From positions 81,576,033 to 81,640,032 of the forward strand of contig OZ024828.1 in NCBI GenBank assembly GCA_964016985.1: a DNA stretch of 64,000 bases, written 5' to 3'. The DNA comes from Anodontia alba. Taxonomy: Eukaryota > Mollusca > Bivalvia > Lucinida > Lucinidae. Shown one piece after another: positions 42,957-54,412 of this stretch (the first letter of the stretch is position 1; each line of letters opens with the position of its first letter). The notes under the pieces were generated by a model that made no database searches, had not been told where the DNA came from, and worked only from the letters and a program-made list of their open reading frames with translations. The position numbers were made by a program, and so were the translations under genes.

Positions 42957-43777
42957 ATACGCCCCTTTGAAAAACGGGACGTATTGTGTTACAGGATCTG
43001 GTGTCCATCCGTCCGTTTGTCCATAAACTTTTGGTTTCCAACTGACTCCTCCTACAGTTTACATTAGATACAGCTGAAACTTGGTTTATAGTTAGTTAAA
43101 CCATGATGTGGAGCAGCGCATATTTTTTCGGGGTCACAGTCGTCCAAATATCAGCAGAGTTATGCTCCTTTGAAAATTTCTGTAAACTTTTCGTTTCCAG
43201 CTATCTCCTCCTATAATTTACATCCTATCAAGCTGAAACTTTGTAAATAGTTAGACTATGATGTGGAACAGTGCATATTGTTTTGAGGTTACAGTACACT
43301 AAATATTAGCAGAGTTATGCTCCTTTGAAAATTTCCATAAACTTTTTGTTTCTGGCTAACTCCTCCTAGTTTACATCCAATCAAGCTGAAACTTGATTTA
43401 TTGTTAGACCATGGTGTGGAGCAGTGCATATAATTTCGAGGTTACAGTACACCAAATATTAGCAGAGTTATGCCCCTTTGAAAATTTCTGTAAACTTTTT
43501 GTTTCGGCTAACTCCTCCAGTAGTCTACATCCAACCAAGCTGAAACTTTGTAAATAGTTATACAATGATGTGGAGCAGTGCATATTGTTTTGAGGATACA
43601 GTCCACCAAATATTAGCAGAGTTATGCCTCTTTGAAAATTTTGGTAATTTTTATGTTTCCAACTAACTCCACTTACAGTTTACATCTGGAGCACTGAATT
43701 GTACAGAAGTCAGTATATGTGCTACATCTTATTACTTGCCACGAGCATATGATGCCTCCGCATGCGGAGCTCTTGTT
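42957..43777. mobile_element. Helentron-like element with about 155-bp tandem core
   Basis: Starts near CGCCCCTTTGAAAAACGGGA. The interior has units with AGCAGAGTTATGCTCCTTTG and CAAGCTGAAACTT about every 155 bp, four to five copies. It ends in the hairpin CTCCGCATGCGGAG running into CTCTTGTT. The 5' end and core are unrelated to 22769-25360 but the 3' ending is shared. Confidence 0.7.
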
Positions 43778-44570
43778 GACTTGTTTGTCTCCCTTCTCAA
43801 ATTTGGCAACTATTAAAGAATACCACACACAGATTTGAGATGGGATTCAGATTTCAGGAAAGCAATTTTTTTTGCGGAAGTGACCTCCTTTTGAAAAGGG
43901 AGGCAAAAATTTTCAACTTAGAGTGCTCTCTTCTTAACTTTTTATGAATCTCCTGAGATAGTAATTCCACTAATAAGGATTACTGCATTTACAGTATTGA
44001 AATTATGGCTAAATTAGATATTTACTGTTAGAAAATGAAAGTATTTTCTGACTATACCTTAAAAGTTTTCAGGCAGTGTGTGTATTTATGTTTTGTCTTT
44101 CAGTGACCTATCTACAAATATCCTTTACTTACCGAAATTTGATGTCTGTACCTGAATTTGTATATTTGTATGGAAATGACTGGCCAAAAGGGTCAGTTAT
44201 CCATAATATAAGTGATTTTGTACATGTGATTGAAGTTTATCTTCTGAAATACAATTACTACTAAAGGGGCCTCATTAAGTAAAAAGTGCCTTTGAACATG
44301 CACAAAATGTGAAAGTTCAGATTATTCTGCACATGCACAAAGTAGCATCAGGACCTTTGCTATCCATTCTGTAGTATCCAATGATTCTGTTTTAGTAGTG
44401 GACAGTTAAGGCCCTGATCAGACTGCACATCAGCCCAGTTTGATCTGGACCTTCACAGTCCACACATGACCAAAAGGCATGTTTTTGTTTAGCATGGCCC
44501 AAACAGTGATAATCTTAAGTGACTGAGATACTTAACATTAAAATGGTTTACACAATTCTGATTGACTTTT
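43778..44570. other. Unassigned intron stretch
   Basis: No gene seen. A worn MITE H/core-1-like segment at about 44395-44490 (GTTAAGGCCCTGATCAGACT). Confidence 0.45.
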
Positions 44571-45053
44571 AGCTGACCTGAGCACAAAGTGCTCAAGGTG
44601 AGCTATTTTGATTGGTCAGTGTCCGCTTTGCATTGTGCCGCATCAACAATTTGCTTTAATCACTACTCCTCCTATACTGCTGGGCCAGTTGACTTAAAAC
44701 TTGGTAGGAAGTATCGAGGCACATTGTAGATAAAAAATAGCTAAAATCATTCCAATCGGAGATCTATCTTGAAAATAGCTAAAATCACTCTGATTGGAAA
44801 TCCAAGATGGCTGTCATCTTGTAAATCTTTTGCACGTCTTCTCCTGAACCAAAAGGCCATTTGACTAAAAACTTGTTAGGAAGTATTGGGTTGACTTGCA
44901 GATCAAAAATAGCTAAAATCATTCTGATCAGAACTCCAAGGTGGCAGCCATCTTGAAAACCTCTATTGAACTTTTCTTGAACCGAAAGGCCAGTTGACTC
45001 AAAACTTGTCTGGTAATAGGTCAGCGATACATGGCCGTCTTGGCCCTCTTGTT
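44571..45053. mobile_element. Short Helentron-like element
   Basis: AGCTGACCTGAGCACAAAG start, a core of the same type as 22769-25360 (ACTTGGTAGGAAGTATCG, CCAAGATGGCTGTCATC) in about three units, and the end GGCCGTCTTGGCCCTCTTGTT region, a hairpin plus the shared tail. Confidence 0.75.
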
Positions 45054-45457
45054 ATGTCTTGCTACACCATAGTGGTGGGGTATTGTGTATGTCTTGCTGG
45101 TTGTTTATGTCCATTCATCTGCTTTATATACATGTATGTCCATCTGTATTCAGTATTTATAGAGTTATGAGCCCTGATTAATGTTAAAATTGGTTTCTAT
45201 GGCATAACTTGCATGCCTTTCATCTGACTCAAAGGAAATTTATGTGGTGGCATAATGACAAATAAACATCAGGTTCAGTATGCCAACTCTTGCCGAATTT
45301 ACATATGTTTTCTTAAAATTTAATTTGTACATTTTTTTTCAGCTTTTATTAAAACAAGAAAATAAAATAAAATTTAAGAGTTCAAAATTAATTTTTCTGA
45401 ATTTGAATTTACTTCACTTTGAATTTGAAGCTATGTAATATTGAATTCATTACTTTA

Positions 45458-45688
45458 TTAACCCATAAGCAACAATCACAATTGCAGCAGACGGCATTTT
45501 TATTTATTTATTTTATTTTATTTTTTTTTTTTTTTAGAGAAAGCAAGTCTCAACATATCATCTGAATTGCCTGCCAAGCAGACAATGCACATGAAATGTC
45601 AAGACTTGTTTTCTATGAAAAATAAAAAAAAAATAAATAAATAAAAAGAATAGCACTGCTGCAAATGTTGCTTGGCTTTAAGGGTTTT
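45458..45688. repeat. MITE M with core 3
   Basis: TTAACCCATAAGCAACAATC to GCTTGGCTTTAAGGGTTTT; centre GAATTGCCTGCCAAGCAGAC. Ends about 69 bp before the acceptor at 45757. Confidence 0.8.
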
Positions 45689-45756
45689 ATTAAAATTATA
45701 AATAAAGGTTTGAATTTTCACACTTGTAAACATGTAACTGATTTTTGTCTTTATAG

Positions 45757-45915
45757 GTCAAAGCATGAGTTAGATCGTGATGAGTTTATGTTTTTCCTCA
45801 CTGGTGGTATTGGTTTAGAAAACAAATTGGCTAATCCTGCCCCTACTTGGTTGACGGAGAAAAGTTGGGATGAGATCTGCAGAATGTGTGACATAAAATC
45901 CTTCAAAAAATTCAG
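45757..45915 (+). CDS. DNAH7: Dynein heavy chain exon after the alternative cluster
   Basis: The acceptor is tctttatag before 45757 and the donor is gtaatt at 45916. The exon is phase 2 in and out. It encodes SKHELDRDEFMFFLTGG, then IGLENKLANPAPTWLTEKS and WDEICRMCDIKSFKKF, matching the E-FMFLLTGG segment and the P-WL-K-W block preceding AAA6 in axonemal heavy chains. Its first base completes the last codon of E1, E2 or E3. A TTAA-type MITE ends about 69 bp before the acceptor. Confidence 0.96.
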
Positions 45916-46119
45916 GTAATTTAATTCTTATCCCACAAAATTTAACAGATGTTTTAGATTTTCTTTAACTTATTTTTAAAAGAAAGATTTGCATTCATTA
46001 TTTCTTTTACACCCGCTCCTCCACTGCTAACCGCTGGCAGTTTTGATGGAGTTATGTTCTTACTTATACCTTTATTAGGTCATTATCCAAACATGAATCC
46101 TATAGACAGTGATCTGTCT

Positions 46120-46320
46120 TTTAAGGGACAGGATACACATGGCAGATTTTTTGCCATTTTTATGACGGAGATAACTTTTATGACTGTTTACCTTTCTGCA
46201 CACTAGGCTCTGAAAAGCGATCTACTCTAAAAGTAAAGAATTTGCTCCCCAAAGGGAGCAAATTCTTTTCTTTTAGAGTAGACCCTTTTTTTGGAAGGGA
46301 GACAAAATCAATTTAACAGT
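46120..46320. repeat. MITE R
   Basis: Centre AAGAATTTGCTCCCCAAAGG with complement, inside GATCTACTCTAAAAG / CTTTTAGAGTAGACCC. Confidence 0.8.
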
Positions 46321-46724
46321 TACCTCTAGGAGTGTAACGATGTATCAATGCATCATGATAGTGACTGCTGTGATAGTGTTATCACGATAGTGTTTTCAAC
46401 TGTCAATAACTATCGCTGATAGTCTCTTCAACTATGGATAATTTTGTCCCTATACATTTTCTCCTGTAATACCATTCTGAAACTTTTTTCTATCTAAATT
46501 ATTAAATATGAGAACACTAAGGACTTCTGACTTTGCAAAAGTGTTTGTTAAAATGGTGGCAAAGTTGGATACACAGTAATTTAGTCCTAAGAAAATCATC
46601 AACAAACAAACTGCAGACTGAGTAGATTTCAGTCAAGTCTTGTCAAGCTATGACAATTCAAAGATTACAAAATAATAATGAACTGTGTAAGTTGCTTTAA
46701 AAATAAACACTTTACTAAGTACCA

Positions 46725-47081
46725 TGTTAGGCCTATAAGCATTGGGACAGACAGGCCTGAGCAAACAGTGTAAACCCAGATTAGATGCTGCAGGATATGG
46801 TTTCTGATAAAAGTTTACACTGTTTGCCACTCCAGCAGTTTTTAGACACACCAGCAAGTAGTTAATGGGTTTGTTTTAAGTTTAGGACATGTTTGGTAAG
46901 AAGTTAACCCTTATCATGCTGAATAAATTAAGATGCCACGCCCACTGCTAATTTCCAGCCAGTCAGATTACTTGACAAACAGTGCAGATCCAGATCAGTT
47001 GGCTGCTTCAGAAGCCAACTGATCTGGATCTACATTGTTTGCTAAGACAGGGCATGTCGTGTTTAGCAAGAGAAGGGTTAA
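46725..47081. repeat. MITE A followed directly by MITE I
   Basis: 46725-46905 holds GCATTGGGACAGACAGGCC and a core-1 hairpin. 46904-47081 is TTAACCCTTATCATGCTGAA to AGCAAGAGAAGGGTTAA with core GATCCAGATCAGTTGGC. Confidence 0.83.
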
Positions 47082-47274
47082 GGTGTCCCATTATTTTAAG
47101 GTTAATGCCATAATGCCTGGCTGCCATTACGTCATTACCATATTGAAAATAGTTTGTATTCCACAATTGTTGCATGCTAGGAGATAGGTCTGTATTTAAA
47201 ACAGTCTGAATACCAGTCTATACAAGGTATCACTATCTACTCTTTTCACTAGTCTGTAAGGCTCTGTAGACCTG

Positions 47275-47570
47275 TAATGGTGGCTCGATACCTCAGTCAC
47301 TAGAGCATTGGAATGGTAATTCAAACCCCGGTACAGCTGTACATTGTTCTCTCCCCTTTGGTGGCCAGTGTCCAGGACTGTGTCTGTTAGCATGAAAGGG
47401 TATGAAAGTAAGTCTCTCAGTTGGCCTGGAGAGGACTTAAAGATTCGGGATGAATCTTAATTAAATAGGGGAAAATGAAAACCTGGCAGCTGGAGAGCTC
47501 GATCGGTAATGATGGTTCCAGGTTCAAGCCCTGGTATGGCTGTACATTTTTCTCACCTTGTGATTTACAT
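47275..47570. mobile_element. Two tRNA-like SINE fragments
   Basis: GGTGGCTCGATACCTCAGTC with TTCAAACCCCGGTAC, and CTGGAGAGCTCGATCGGTAA with GTTCCAGGTTCAAGCCCTGG, each followed by GCTGTACATT and a TCTC stretch. Shared tails suggest one family, called SINE 6. Confidence 0.65.
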
Positions 47571-47604
47571 TTCCCATGTAATCAAATGGACTTGTTCATC
47601 CCAT

Positions 47605-47840
47605 ATTTACCGTATGTATTTGGACATACATGCCTGAGTAAACAGTGTAGACCAGACAAGATGTCACAGAGTGCAGCATCTCATCAGGGTCTACACTGTT
47701 TGCCACTGTTAAACCTTATCAGATACCATATCCAGCAATTTGTAGACACAACAACAGGTTATACTATGTACTTGTGCAAATTTTAGAACAAGTATGGTAA
47801 GGAGTTATGGGGTCCAAATACTTATGGTAAATCCAGTATA
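47605..47840. repeat. MITE A with core 1
   Basis: CCATATTTACCGTATGTATT left, ACTTATGGTAAATCCAG right; core AAACAGTGTAGACCAGACAA with complement and a short insertion after the right core arm. Confidence 0.8.
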
Positions 47841-47884
47841 TTTCAAGATTAATTTGGGGAGATAATGAAGTGTCTAAATACTAG

Positions 47885-48065
47885 GCTGCCATATTACCCT
47901 AAATAAGGGGACATCATAATTCCTTACAATACTTGGCCTAAAATTTGAACAAATCAATTTGACACAAGATAATTTCTCAGAGAGTGCTGACAAAATGGCA
48001 CACAGTAAAGACTTTGATCAAACTGTTTCTTTAATCTGTACTGTTTGCTGTGGATTGTATGTCCA
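47885..48065. repeat. MITE A remnant
   Basis: CATATTACCCTAAATAAGGG left, then a worn middle (CACAGTAAAGACTTTGATC) and TCTGTACTGTTTGCTG. Confidence 0.5.
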
Positions 48066-48227
48066 AACCCATATATTTAATATGATGTAAGTCCATTTTG
48101 TTTGAGTTTGCTAAACTATTGACTCTGTTCTAGTCTTCTTTGAATGTTTAGAAATATAGAATTACGAACATTTTGATTATATTTAGATCGGGGTCAATCA
48201 GGTATCTACAGACAGTCATTTGTCATT

Positions 48228-48416
48228 GCTCTTGATAAGAGGGGTATCCAGACATTTTTTTTTCTTATTACTCCATGAAAACTGTTGTGGGTACTCATTA
48301 GAAGCACCTCGGCTCGCGGAGGTGCTTCTAATGAGTACCCACAGCATGGGTTTTTGTGGAGAAATAAGAAAAATATCAATACTTTTTGGTTGAAAAAAGT
48401 GTCTTATCTAGTGCTC
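48228..48416. repeat. MITE B with core 2
   Basis: GCTCTTGATAAGAGGGGTAT left, TCTTATCTAGTGCT right; centre AGAAGCACCTCGGCTCGCGG and complement. Confidence 0.88.
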
Positions 48417-48417
48417 A

Positions 48418-48666
48418 GGGCCCAGTTGTTTAAAACTAAGGATGTCATTAGTTAACATATTGTTAAAACTTTGATCATGAAATATGGCATATACAGTATG
48501 CTACTATTTTTGCTGAAAAAATGTGAGTAGCTTTTGCATTTGCAAAAGCTACTCACATTTTTTCAGCAAAAATACCTGTAAATTAGATGTCGTACTTACT
48601 AGAACAGTTAACATTTTGACCACTAACAAGCTTGTTAAGCTAACAATGGTTTGAACAACAGGGCCC
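48418..48666. repeat. MITE G
   Basis: GGGCCCAGTTGTTTAAAAC on the left and the complementary GTTTGAACAACAGGGCCC on the right. The central palindrome has 6 extra bases (GCATTT) at its middle. It abuts a MITE B on its left. Confidence 0.9.
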
Positions 48667-49158
48667 TTAATTGTACAATATTTTGGTAATGTTATCACAT
48701 GTCTCACAACTATTCTGCTCTCAGCAGCTGACTCATTAAAACCAGGGTTACAGTGTATTCAGATGAAAAGTGGATTTACTTTGCCATGACCGTAGATATA
48801 TATATATATAGAAGAAATCTACATCTCATAGTTTAAATTTGGCACTACCCACAACATATGTTTTTTTATGGAGAAATTAAAGAGAATCTGAATCTGAATG
48901 CCAGATCCCATTGTGGCAAAATAAGAACACGTACAAATGTATAAACATCTTTATCTCCAAAAAATAACAAATCTGAAATCCTTCTTGTAGTAACACTGAT
49001 TCACTATGTTGTTAAATTCATCATGGTCATCAAACTTAAACCCCTCAGTATGCAGAATTACAGGGTTGATAGATGTAAAACAAATGGAATATCACCTCTC
49101 GGATTCTAGGGATTCAAGACATATTACAGTTTAAAGAAAAAAAAAAAAAAAAAATACA

Positions 49159-49365
49159 TTAACCCTAGTCCTGAACCAAAATATACCCTGCCTTTGCAAA
49201 CAGTGTAGATCCAGATCAGTTGGCTTCTAAAGAAGCCAACTGATCTGGATCTGCACTGTTTGTCATTCAGTATGTGAATTTATATCAACAATGTGGATCA
49301 ATCTGATTGGCTGAAAATTAGAAGTGGGCGTGGCATCTTAGTTTATTCAGCAGGACAAGGGTCAA
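49159..49365. repeat. MITE I
   Basis: TTAACCCTAGTCCTGAACC to CAGCAGGACAAGGGTCAA; core hairpin GTAGATCCAGATCAGTTGG complete; preceded by a poly-A run. Confidence 0.88.
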
Positions 49366-49369
49366 TACC

Positions 49370-49790
49370 AGAGGATCCCTTGGGTGGTAAGGGCCTGCTA
49401 TACATGCACCAGGTGGGGAGGTGGGGATATTAGTATTTCTCCTTTTTGTGAACTTATACTTTTTCCCTCACCGTCCTCTGTTTGTCTTTTCTTTTCTCTA
49501 CTAGCTCTTCAGTCCCTCTTCTCCCTTTCTCTGAGAGAGAAAAAATGAAATAATTGAGCGGTGCAAAGGTGCCATGTAGCATTCTGCATTGGGGTGTCTT
49601 ACTGATTTGATATTGGTAAGATAAGGGCCTGTTGCTTTTAGCTGCTGTGGGATGAGGACAGTTTTCAGTTGTTTCCTCTTGTCTGTCCTGTCATTTTTTT
49701 TCTCTTTCCTCTCTTGGAGACAGTTTGACATGTCTGAAACAAAACTGACTGGGCAGTTATACCTCAGTCAAGCAAACAAACAAAACTGGT
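49370..49790 (+). mobile_element. Two related SINE-like copies (family 2 relatives)
   Basis: Two diverged units with family-2 order (GGTAAGGGCCTGCTATACATG, pyrimidine tract, CCCTTTCTCTGAGAGA; then GCGGTGCAAAGGTGCC, pyrimidine tract, TTGGAGACAG, GGGCAGTTATACCTCAGTCA) and a (CAAA)n-like end. They adjoin a MITE I on the left. Confidence 0.6.
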
Positions 49791-49791
49791 A

Positions 49792-50020
49792 TTAAAACCA
49801 TTAAAGACCAAATAAATTTTCTCACATTATACTTTGGAAGAGTCCATTTTCGATTTTAGATATGCCAGGCTATATGATATAGATATTCCTAAAGAAAAAT
49901 GGTTGAACTATTTGCAAACAGTGGAGACCCTGATCAGACACCGTGTTCTGCAGTGTCTGATCTGGGTCTGCACTGTTTGCCAGTTACCTGTTTAAGGGTC
50001 TCCAGTCTTCAGTTGGTTAA
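49792..50020. repeat. MITE L, TTAA-flanked, core 1
   Basis: TTAAAACCATTAAAGACC left and CCAGTCTTCAGTTGGTTAA right; core AAACAGTGGAGACCCTGATC, ACCGTGTTCTGCAGTG centre. Confidence 0.84.
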
Positions 50021-50101
50021 GATACCTTTAACATCTGACCACTGTCAGTTGAGAACTTATTGTAATAACTACTTACTGTTCAGCTAAATGAATATGATTT
50101 T

Positions 50102-50295
50102 AGTTGCTAGCATGCTGAGTAACTTCAGCAGACAACATTTTGAAATATTTTCCCCCAGAAAATATTAGAAGCTTTGACATTTCATACAAATTGTCTCCTA
50201 AGGAGACACTTTGCATGAACTGTTAAAGCCTATTTGCTGGGAAAAATAAAAAAAAATTGTCATCATCTTGTCTTACGTGGAATTTGCTGAGATGG
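50102..50295. repeat. MITE E with core 3
   Basis: TTTGACATTTCATACAAATT, GTCTCCTAAGGAGAC and a worn complement; CTTCAGCAGACAACATTTT arm. Confidence 0.75.
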
Positions 50296-50489
50296 ACCGT
50301 TGATGTGATGGATGACTAATAGGAATTCAGGTATTTGTTGTAACACTGTGTTAGTCAGATTTCAAATGTTTATTGTGACAACTGAATTAAGGCATTCAGC
50401 TTCTTATCTGGCCTTAAATTTATGGGGGGTGCGGGGGTGGAATGGCTACACTTTCAGTGACAGTAACCCTGTCAAAATTGTTTTGCCTC

Positions 50490-50673
50490 AATTCTGAAAA
50501 GGAGTCTAGTCCAAAAGGAAACAATTTGATACCCTTGGGAGCAAATTCCTTCCTTTTAAAGTAGACCTTTTCAGAAGGGATTTGTATACAGGAAAGCTAA
50601 CAGGAAGTCACCAAATTTATCTCCCTCATAAAAATGGCAGAAACCTATCATGTGTATCAGTTCTTTTTAAGGT
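50490..50673. repeat. MITE R
   Basis: CTGAAAAGGAGTCTAGTCC, ATACCCTTGGGAGCAAATTC and AGTCACCAAATTTATCTCCC; abuts MITE P. Confidence 0.7.
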
Positions 50674-50897
50674 ACTGTATTCGACCTAATTACCACACTG
50701 TGCGCTTAGATTTTTCAAAATTACTACACAAACTTGTAGCGAAATATCAACCTAATAAAGGCACTTGTTAAAGAAAGATCAGCAGAGGACTAAATGAGGA
50801 GCGTATTAAATGATGCTTTTGCAATATTATTTTCTGATTTTCTTTATAAAAACATATGTTGTGGGCACTCGTTTGAATTGCCACAACATATGTTTTT

Positions 50898-52953
50898 AGC
50901 TCACCTGAGCTCATGGTGAGCTATTGTGATCACTCACCGTCCGTCGGCGTCGTAGTCGTCCGGATGTCCGTCTGTCCACAATCTTTAAACAACATCTCCT
51001 CCTAAACCACTGGTGGGAATTTGACCAAACTTCACAGGAATGATCCTTGGTTGGTCCTCTTTCAAAGTTGTTCAAATGGTTCAGGTTCATTGCATATCTA
51101 GGTCACAGGAGCTAAAAATAGATTTTTTAATTAAAAACTTAAAAAATCTTCTTGTCCGAAACCACTGGACTGATTTCCATATAATTTTGCAGAAATGCTC
51201 CTTTGGTGATCCTCTTGCAAGATTGTTCAAGCCATTTGGATTCGTCAAAAAAACATGGCCGCCAGGGGGCGGGGCTTATTTTCCCTATATATCTATATAG
51301 AAAACTTAAAAAATCTTCTTGTTAGAAACCACTGGACCGATTACAGTATAATTTTGCAGAAATGTTCCTTTGGTGATCCTCTACCAAGATTGTTCAAGCC
51401 ATTTGGATTCGTCAAAAAACATGGCTGCCAGGGAGGGGCGGGGCTTGAAAAAACTTCTTGTCAGAAACCACTGGATCGATTTCAATATAACTTGGCAGAT
51501 ATGTTTCCTTGGTGACCCTTTACCAAGATTGTTCAAGCTATCACGATTTGTCAAAAAAACATGGCTGGTAGGGGGCAGGGCTTATTTTCCCCGTATATCT
51601 ACATAGAAAACTTTAATGATCTTCTTGTCAGAAACCACTGGACTGATTTCAATTAAACATTGCAGAAATGTTTCTTATGTAACCCTCTATCAAGGTTATG
51701 CAAGCCATCATGATTCATCAAGAAATGGGGGTGGTCGGGTGGTGCGAAGGTGTCGTGTATCTTATGTCACCGGGGCGTCCAACTGATATTGGCTTACAGT
51801 TGGGCAAGGCCTGCTATCCTTGTAGCAGGTTAGGGTAGAGGGGGAATGTTTTTATTTCTTCTGTTTCTTCACTTTCATTCCTGTTCCTCTTTATTCCCTG
51901 TTCCTCTCTTTCATCTCTTCGACTATCTCTTCTATCACTCTTCTCCCTTTCTCTTGGAGACGACACAAAATGACCCACAAGGGTTGACGTGTCGTTAAAC
52001 CCCAACACAATCAAAATTCATCAAGAAACAGGGCCGCCAGGGGGCGGGGTTTATTTTCTCTATATATCTATAGAGAAAAACTTTAAAAGTCTTCTTTTCA
52101 GAAACCAAAGGTCCAATTTCATTACAACTTGGCAAAAATGTTTCCTTGGTGACCCTCTACCAAGATTGTTCAAGTAATCATGATTTGTCAAAAAACATGG
52201 CTGCTAGTGGGTGGGGCTTATTTTCCCTATATATCTATATAGAAAACTAAAAAATCTTCTTGTCAGAAACCAATGGACCGATTTCAATATAACTTGGCAG
52301 GAATGTTTCTTTGGTGACCCTCTACCAAGGTTGTTCAAGCTGTCGTGATCGTCAAAAAACATGGCCGCTACGGGGCAGGGCTTATTTTTTTCTATATGTC
52401 TATATAAAAAACTTTAAAAATCTTCTCGTAAGAAACCGTTGGACCAAGCTCAGTGTAGCTTGGCAAGAATGTTGCTTTTGTGACCCTCTACCAGGATGCT
52501 TCAAGCCTTCATGATATGTCAAAAAACATGGCCTCCAGGGGGCGGGGCTTATTTTCGGTATATATCTATAGAAAACTTTAAAATGCTTCTTGTCAAATAC
52601 CTCCTGACCAATTTCAATAATACTTTGGTGACCCTCTACCAAGAATGTTCAAGCAATCCTGATTTGTCAAAAAACATGCCTGCTAGTGGGTGGGGCTTAT
52701 TTTCCCTCTATATCTAACTAGAAAACTTTAAAAATCTTCTTGTCAGAAACCACTGAACCGATTTCAGTTCAACTTGGCAGGAATGTTCCTTTGGTTACCC
52801 TCTACCAAGTTTGTTCAAGCTGTCATGATTCGTCATGGTTATAAAATTTATACATAAAATTTTAGAGCAGTGAACTTGGCTGAAACTTCAACATTAAGTA
52901 TGCAAATCTGTTTGCTCAGGTGAGCGATATAGGGCCATCATGGTCCTCTTGTT
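50898..52953. mobile_element. Helentron-like element with about 167-bp tandem core
   Basis: AGCTCACCTGAGCTCATGG start; core units with AATCTTCTTGTCAGAAACC, TTGTTCAAGCCATTTGGATT and GGGGGCGGGGCTTATTTTC repeated about ten times; the end is GCTCAGGTGAGCGATATAGG, a hairpin (GGGCCATCATGGTCC) and CTCTTGTT. It carries a SINE at 51726-52015 and is itself inside MITE P. Confidence 0.78.
51726..52015 (+). mobile_element. SINE family 2 with target-site duplication
   Basis: The direct repeat ATTCATCAAGAAA flanks it at 51713-51725 and 52016-52028. The body matches 11681-11946 including CACCGGGGCGTCCAACTGAT and the AAACCCCAACACAATC end. It lies inside the tandem-repeat element 50898-52953, proving a later insertion. 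Confidence 0.9.
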
Positions 52954-53163
52954 GTAAAGAAGTAGATAAAAGTACACTAACTGTAATATAAAGGCTTTTT
53001 AATTGCTTTACTGTGTGCTTATAAGAGCCTGTGCAGTAATTAGGTCGAATACGGTATATATGTTTAAGAAATCGGGCCAGCTTGGGCATGTGCAGGTATT
53101 CACATGTACATTATTCAAATTTCCTTATGCAGTGTGTTCCACAAATAGCAAAGATTGTAATCA

Positions 53164-53385
53164 GGGCCCAGCTGTTCAAAACTGAATCAAGTTGTAAGCC
53201 AATGTGACGTTAAAATTTCTATCTTGAAATATGGCAAATACATTGACATTTTTTGTTGAAAAAATGTGAGTAGCTTTTGCTGCAGCAAAAATATCAATGT
53301 ATTTGAAAATACCTTAGCTACTATAGTTAACAAGTTTGTCATTAACGAGCTTGTTAAGATAACTATGCTTTGAACAACTGAGCCC
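53164..53385. repeat. MITE G, degraded
   Basis: GGGCCCAGCTGTTCAAAAC left and TTTGAACAACTGAGCCC right. One side of the central palindrome has been replaced after TAGCTTTTGC, so it is no longer symmetrical. Confidence 0.85.
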
Positions 53386-53388
53386 AGA

Positions 53389-53957
53389 ATGCAAGCTAAG
53401 CTGGATTATTCTCTGTCAGTCTGTATCAAATGAAAAGTATCTTTGAACATATAGTCAAATTTGTCTTAAGCGTCCACCTAAGGGAAAAGAAAAGTGTGGT
53501 TGCTTAAAACGCTTACAGGTGCTAGCTTAATACAGATAAGTTTACATTTATTTGAGTTTTAAGAGATCTGTAATGATGGCCTTTTGATAGAGGTGATTGC
53601 TTAATACAGGTGGCCTTTAAGACTCGCTTGAGTGCAGTTGAACTGCATCGATTATCATCCTGCCCATCCCCATAGCCTCAGCAGAGACCTTTGCTGACTA
53701 TTGAAACAGCAAAAGCCCGGATCAGACTATGTAAATATGCAGGCTGATCTGGAATTTTCTGTTCCCATATGCTCCAAGACACATATTCTCCTGATATAGC
53801 CCAAATAATGGTTTTTCCACAGCGATTATCAGTTATATTTTATTAGTAGAGTTTCCAGGAAAATAGTTTGTTTTAGAAATTTTAGAACATTATTAGCAAT
53901 ATAGACTTGCACAAGTTAATGAATACATCTATCTTTTAGCTGTCCTACAATTCATGT
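53389..53957. other. Intron stretch with MITE H-like fragment
   Basis: 53670-53790 has GCAAAAGCCCGGATCAGACT and GCAGGCTGATCTGGAATTT. The rest is unassigned. Confidence 0.45.
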
Positions 53958-54177
53958 TTAATCCTTAAAGTGCTAGTCACAACAGCGGAAGACGACATTC
54001 TGTTTGTTTGTTTGTTTTTTTTTTTTTTTTTTGTTTGTTTGTTTTTTAGAAAATAAGACTTGACATTGCATGTGAATCATCTGCAAGGCAGATGATTCAC
54101 ATGAAATGTCAAGCTATATTTTCTCAGAAACATAACATGTTTAAGATTGTCATCTGCTACAATTTTGAATGCTGCTG
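53958..54177. repeat. MITE M with core 3
   Basis: TTAATCCTTAAAGTGCTAG left; centre GTGAATCATCTGCAAGGCAG and complement; a T/G homopolymer tract in the left arm. Confidence 0.8.
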
Positions 54178-54387
54178 AACCCTTCTCTTGCTGAACACGA
54201 GATGCCCTGTCTTAGCAAACAGTGTAAATCCAGATCAGTTGGGTTCTGAAGAAGCCAACTGATCTTGATCTGCACTATTTGTCATTAAATATATGAATTT
54301 CTATCAAAAACCCAGATCAAGTTATCTGATTGGCTGGAAATTAGAAGTGGGCATGGCATCTTAATTAATTCAGCAAGGCAAGGGTTA
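54177..54387. repeat. MITE I adjacent to splice acceptor
   Basis: GAACCCTTCTCTTGCTGAA to CAGCAAGGCAAGGGTTAA; core GTAAATCCAGATCAGTTGG. Ends 26 bp before the exon at 54413, so its right flank contributes the region where a branch point would lie. Confidence 0.85.
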
Positions 54388-54412
54388 AGGGTTAAATTCT
54401 TTGTCTTTTCAG

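Larger units (their letters stand above)
50672..53056. repeat. MITE P hosting a nested element and SINE
   Basis: The left terminus TACTGTATTCGACCTAATTA at about 50672 and the right terminus TAATTAGGTCGAATACGGTA at about 53037-53056 are exact reverse partners, separated by the element 50898-52953. The left core (CATATGTTGTGGGCACTCGT) is next to the insertion. Confidence 0.85.
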
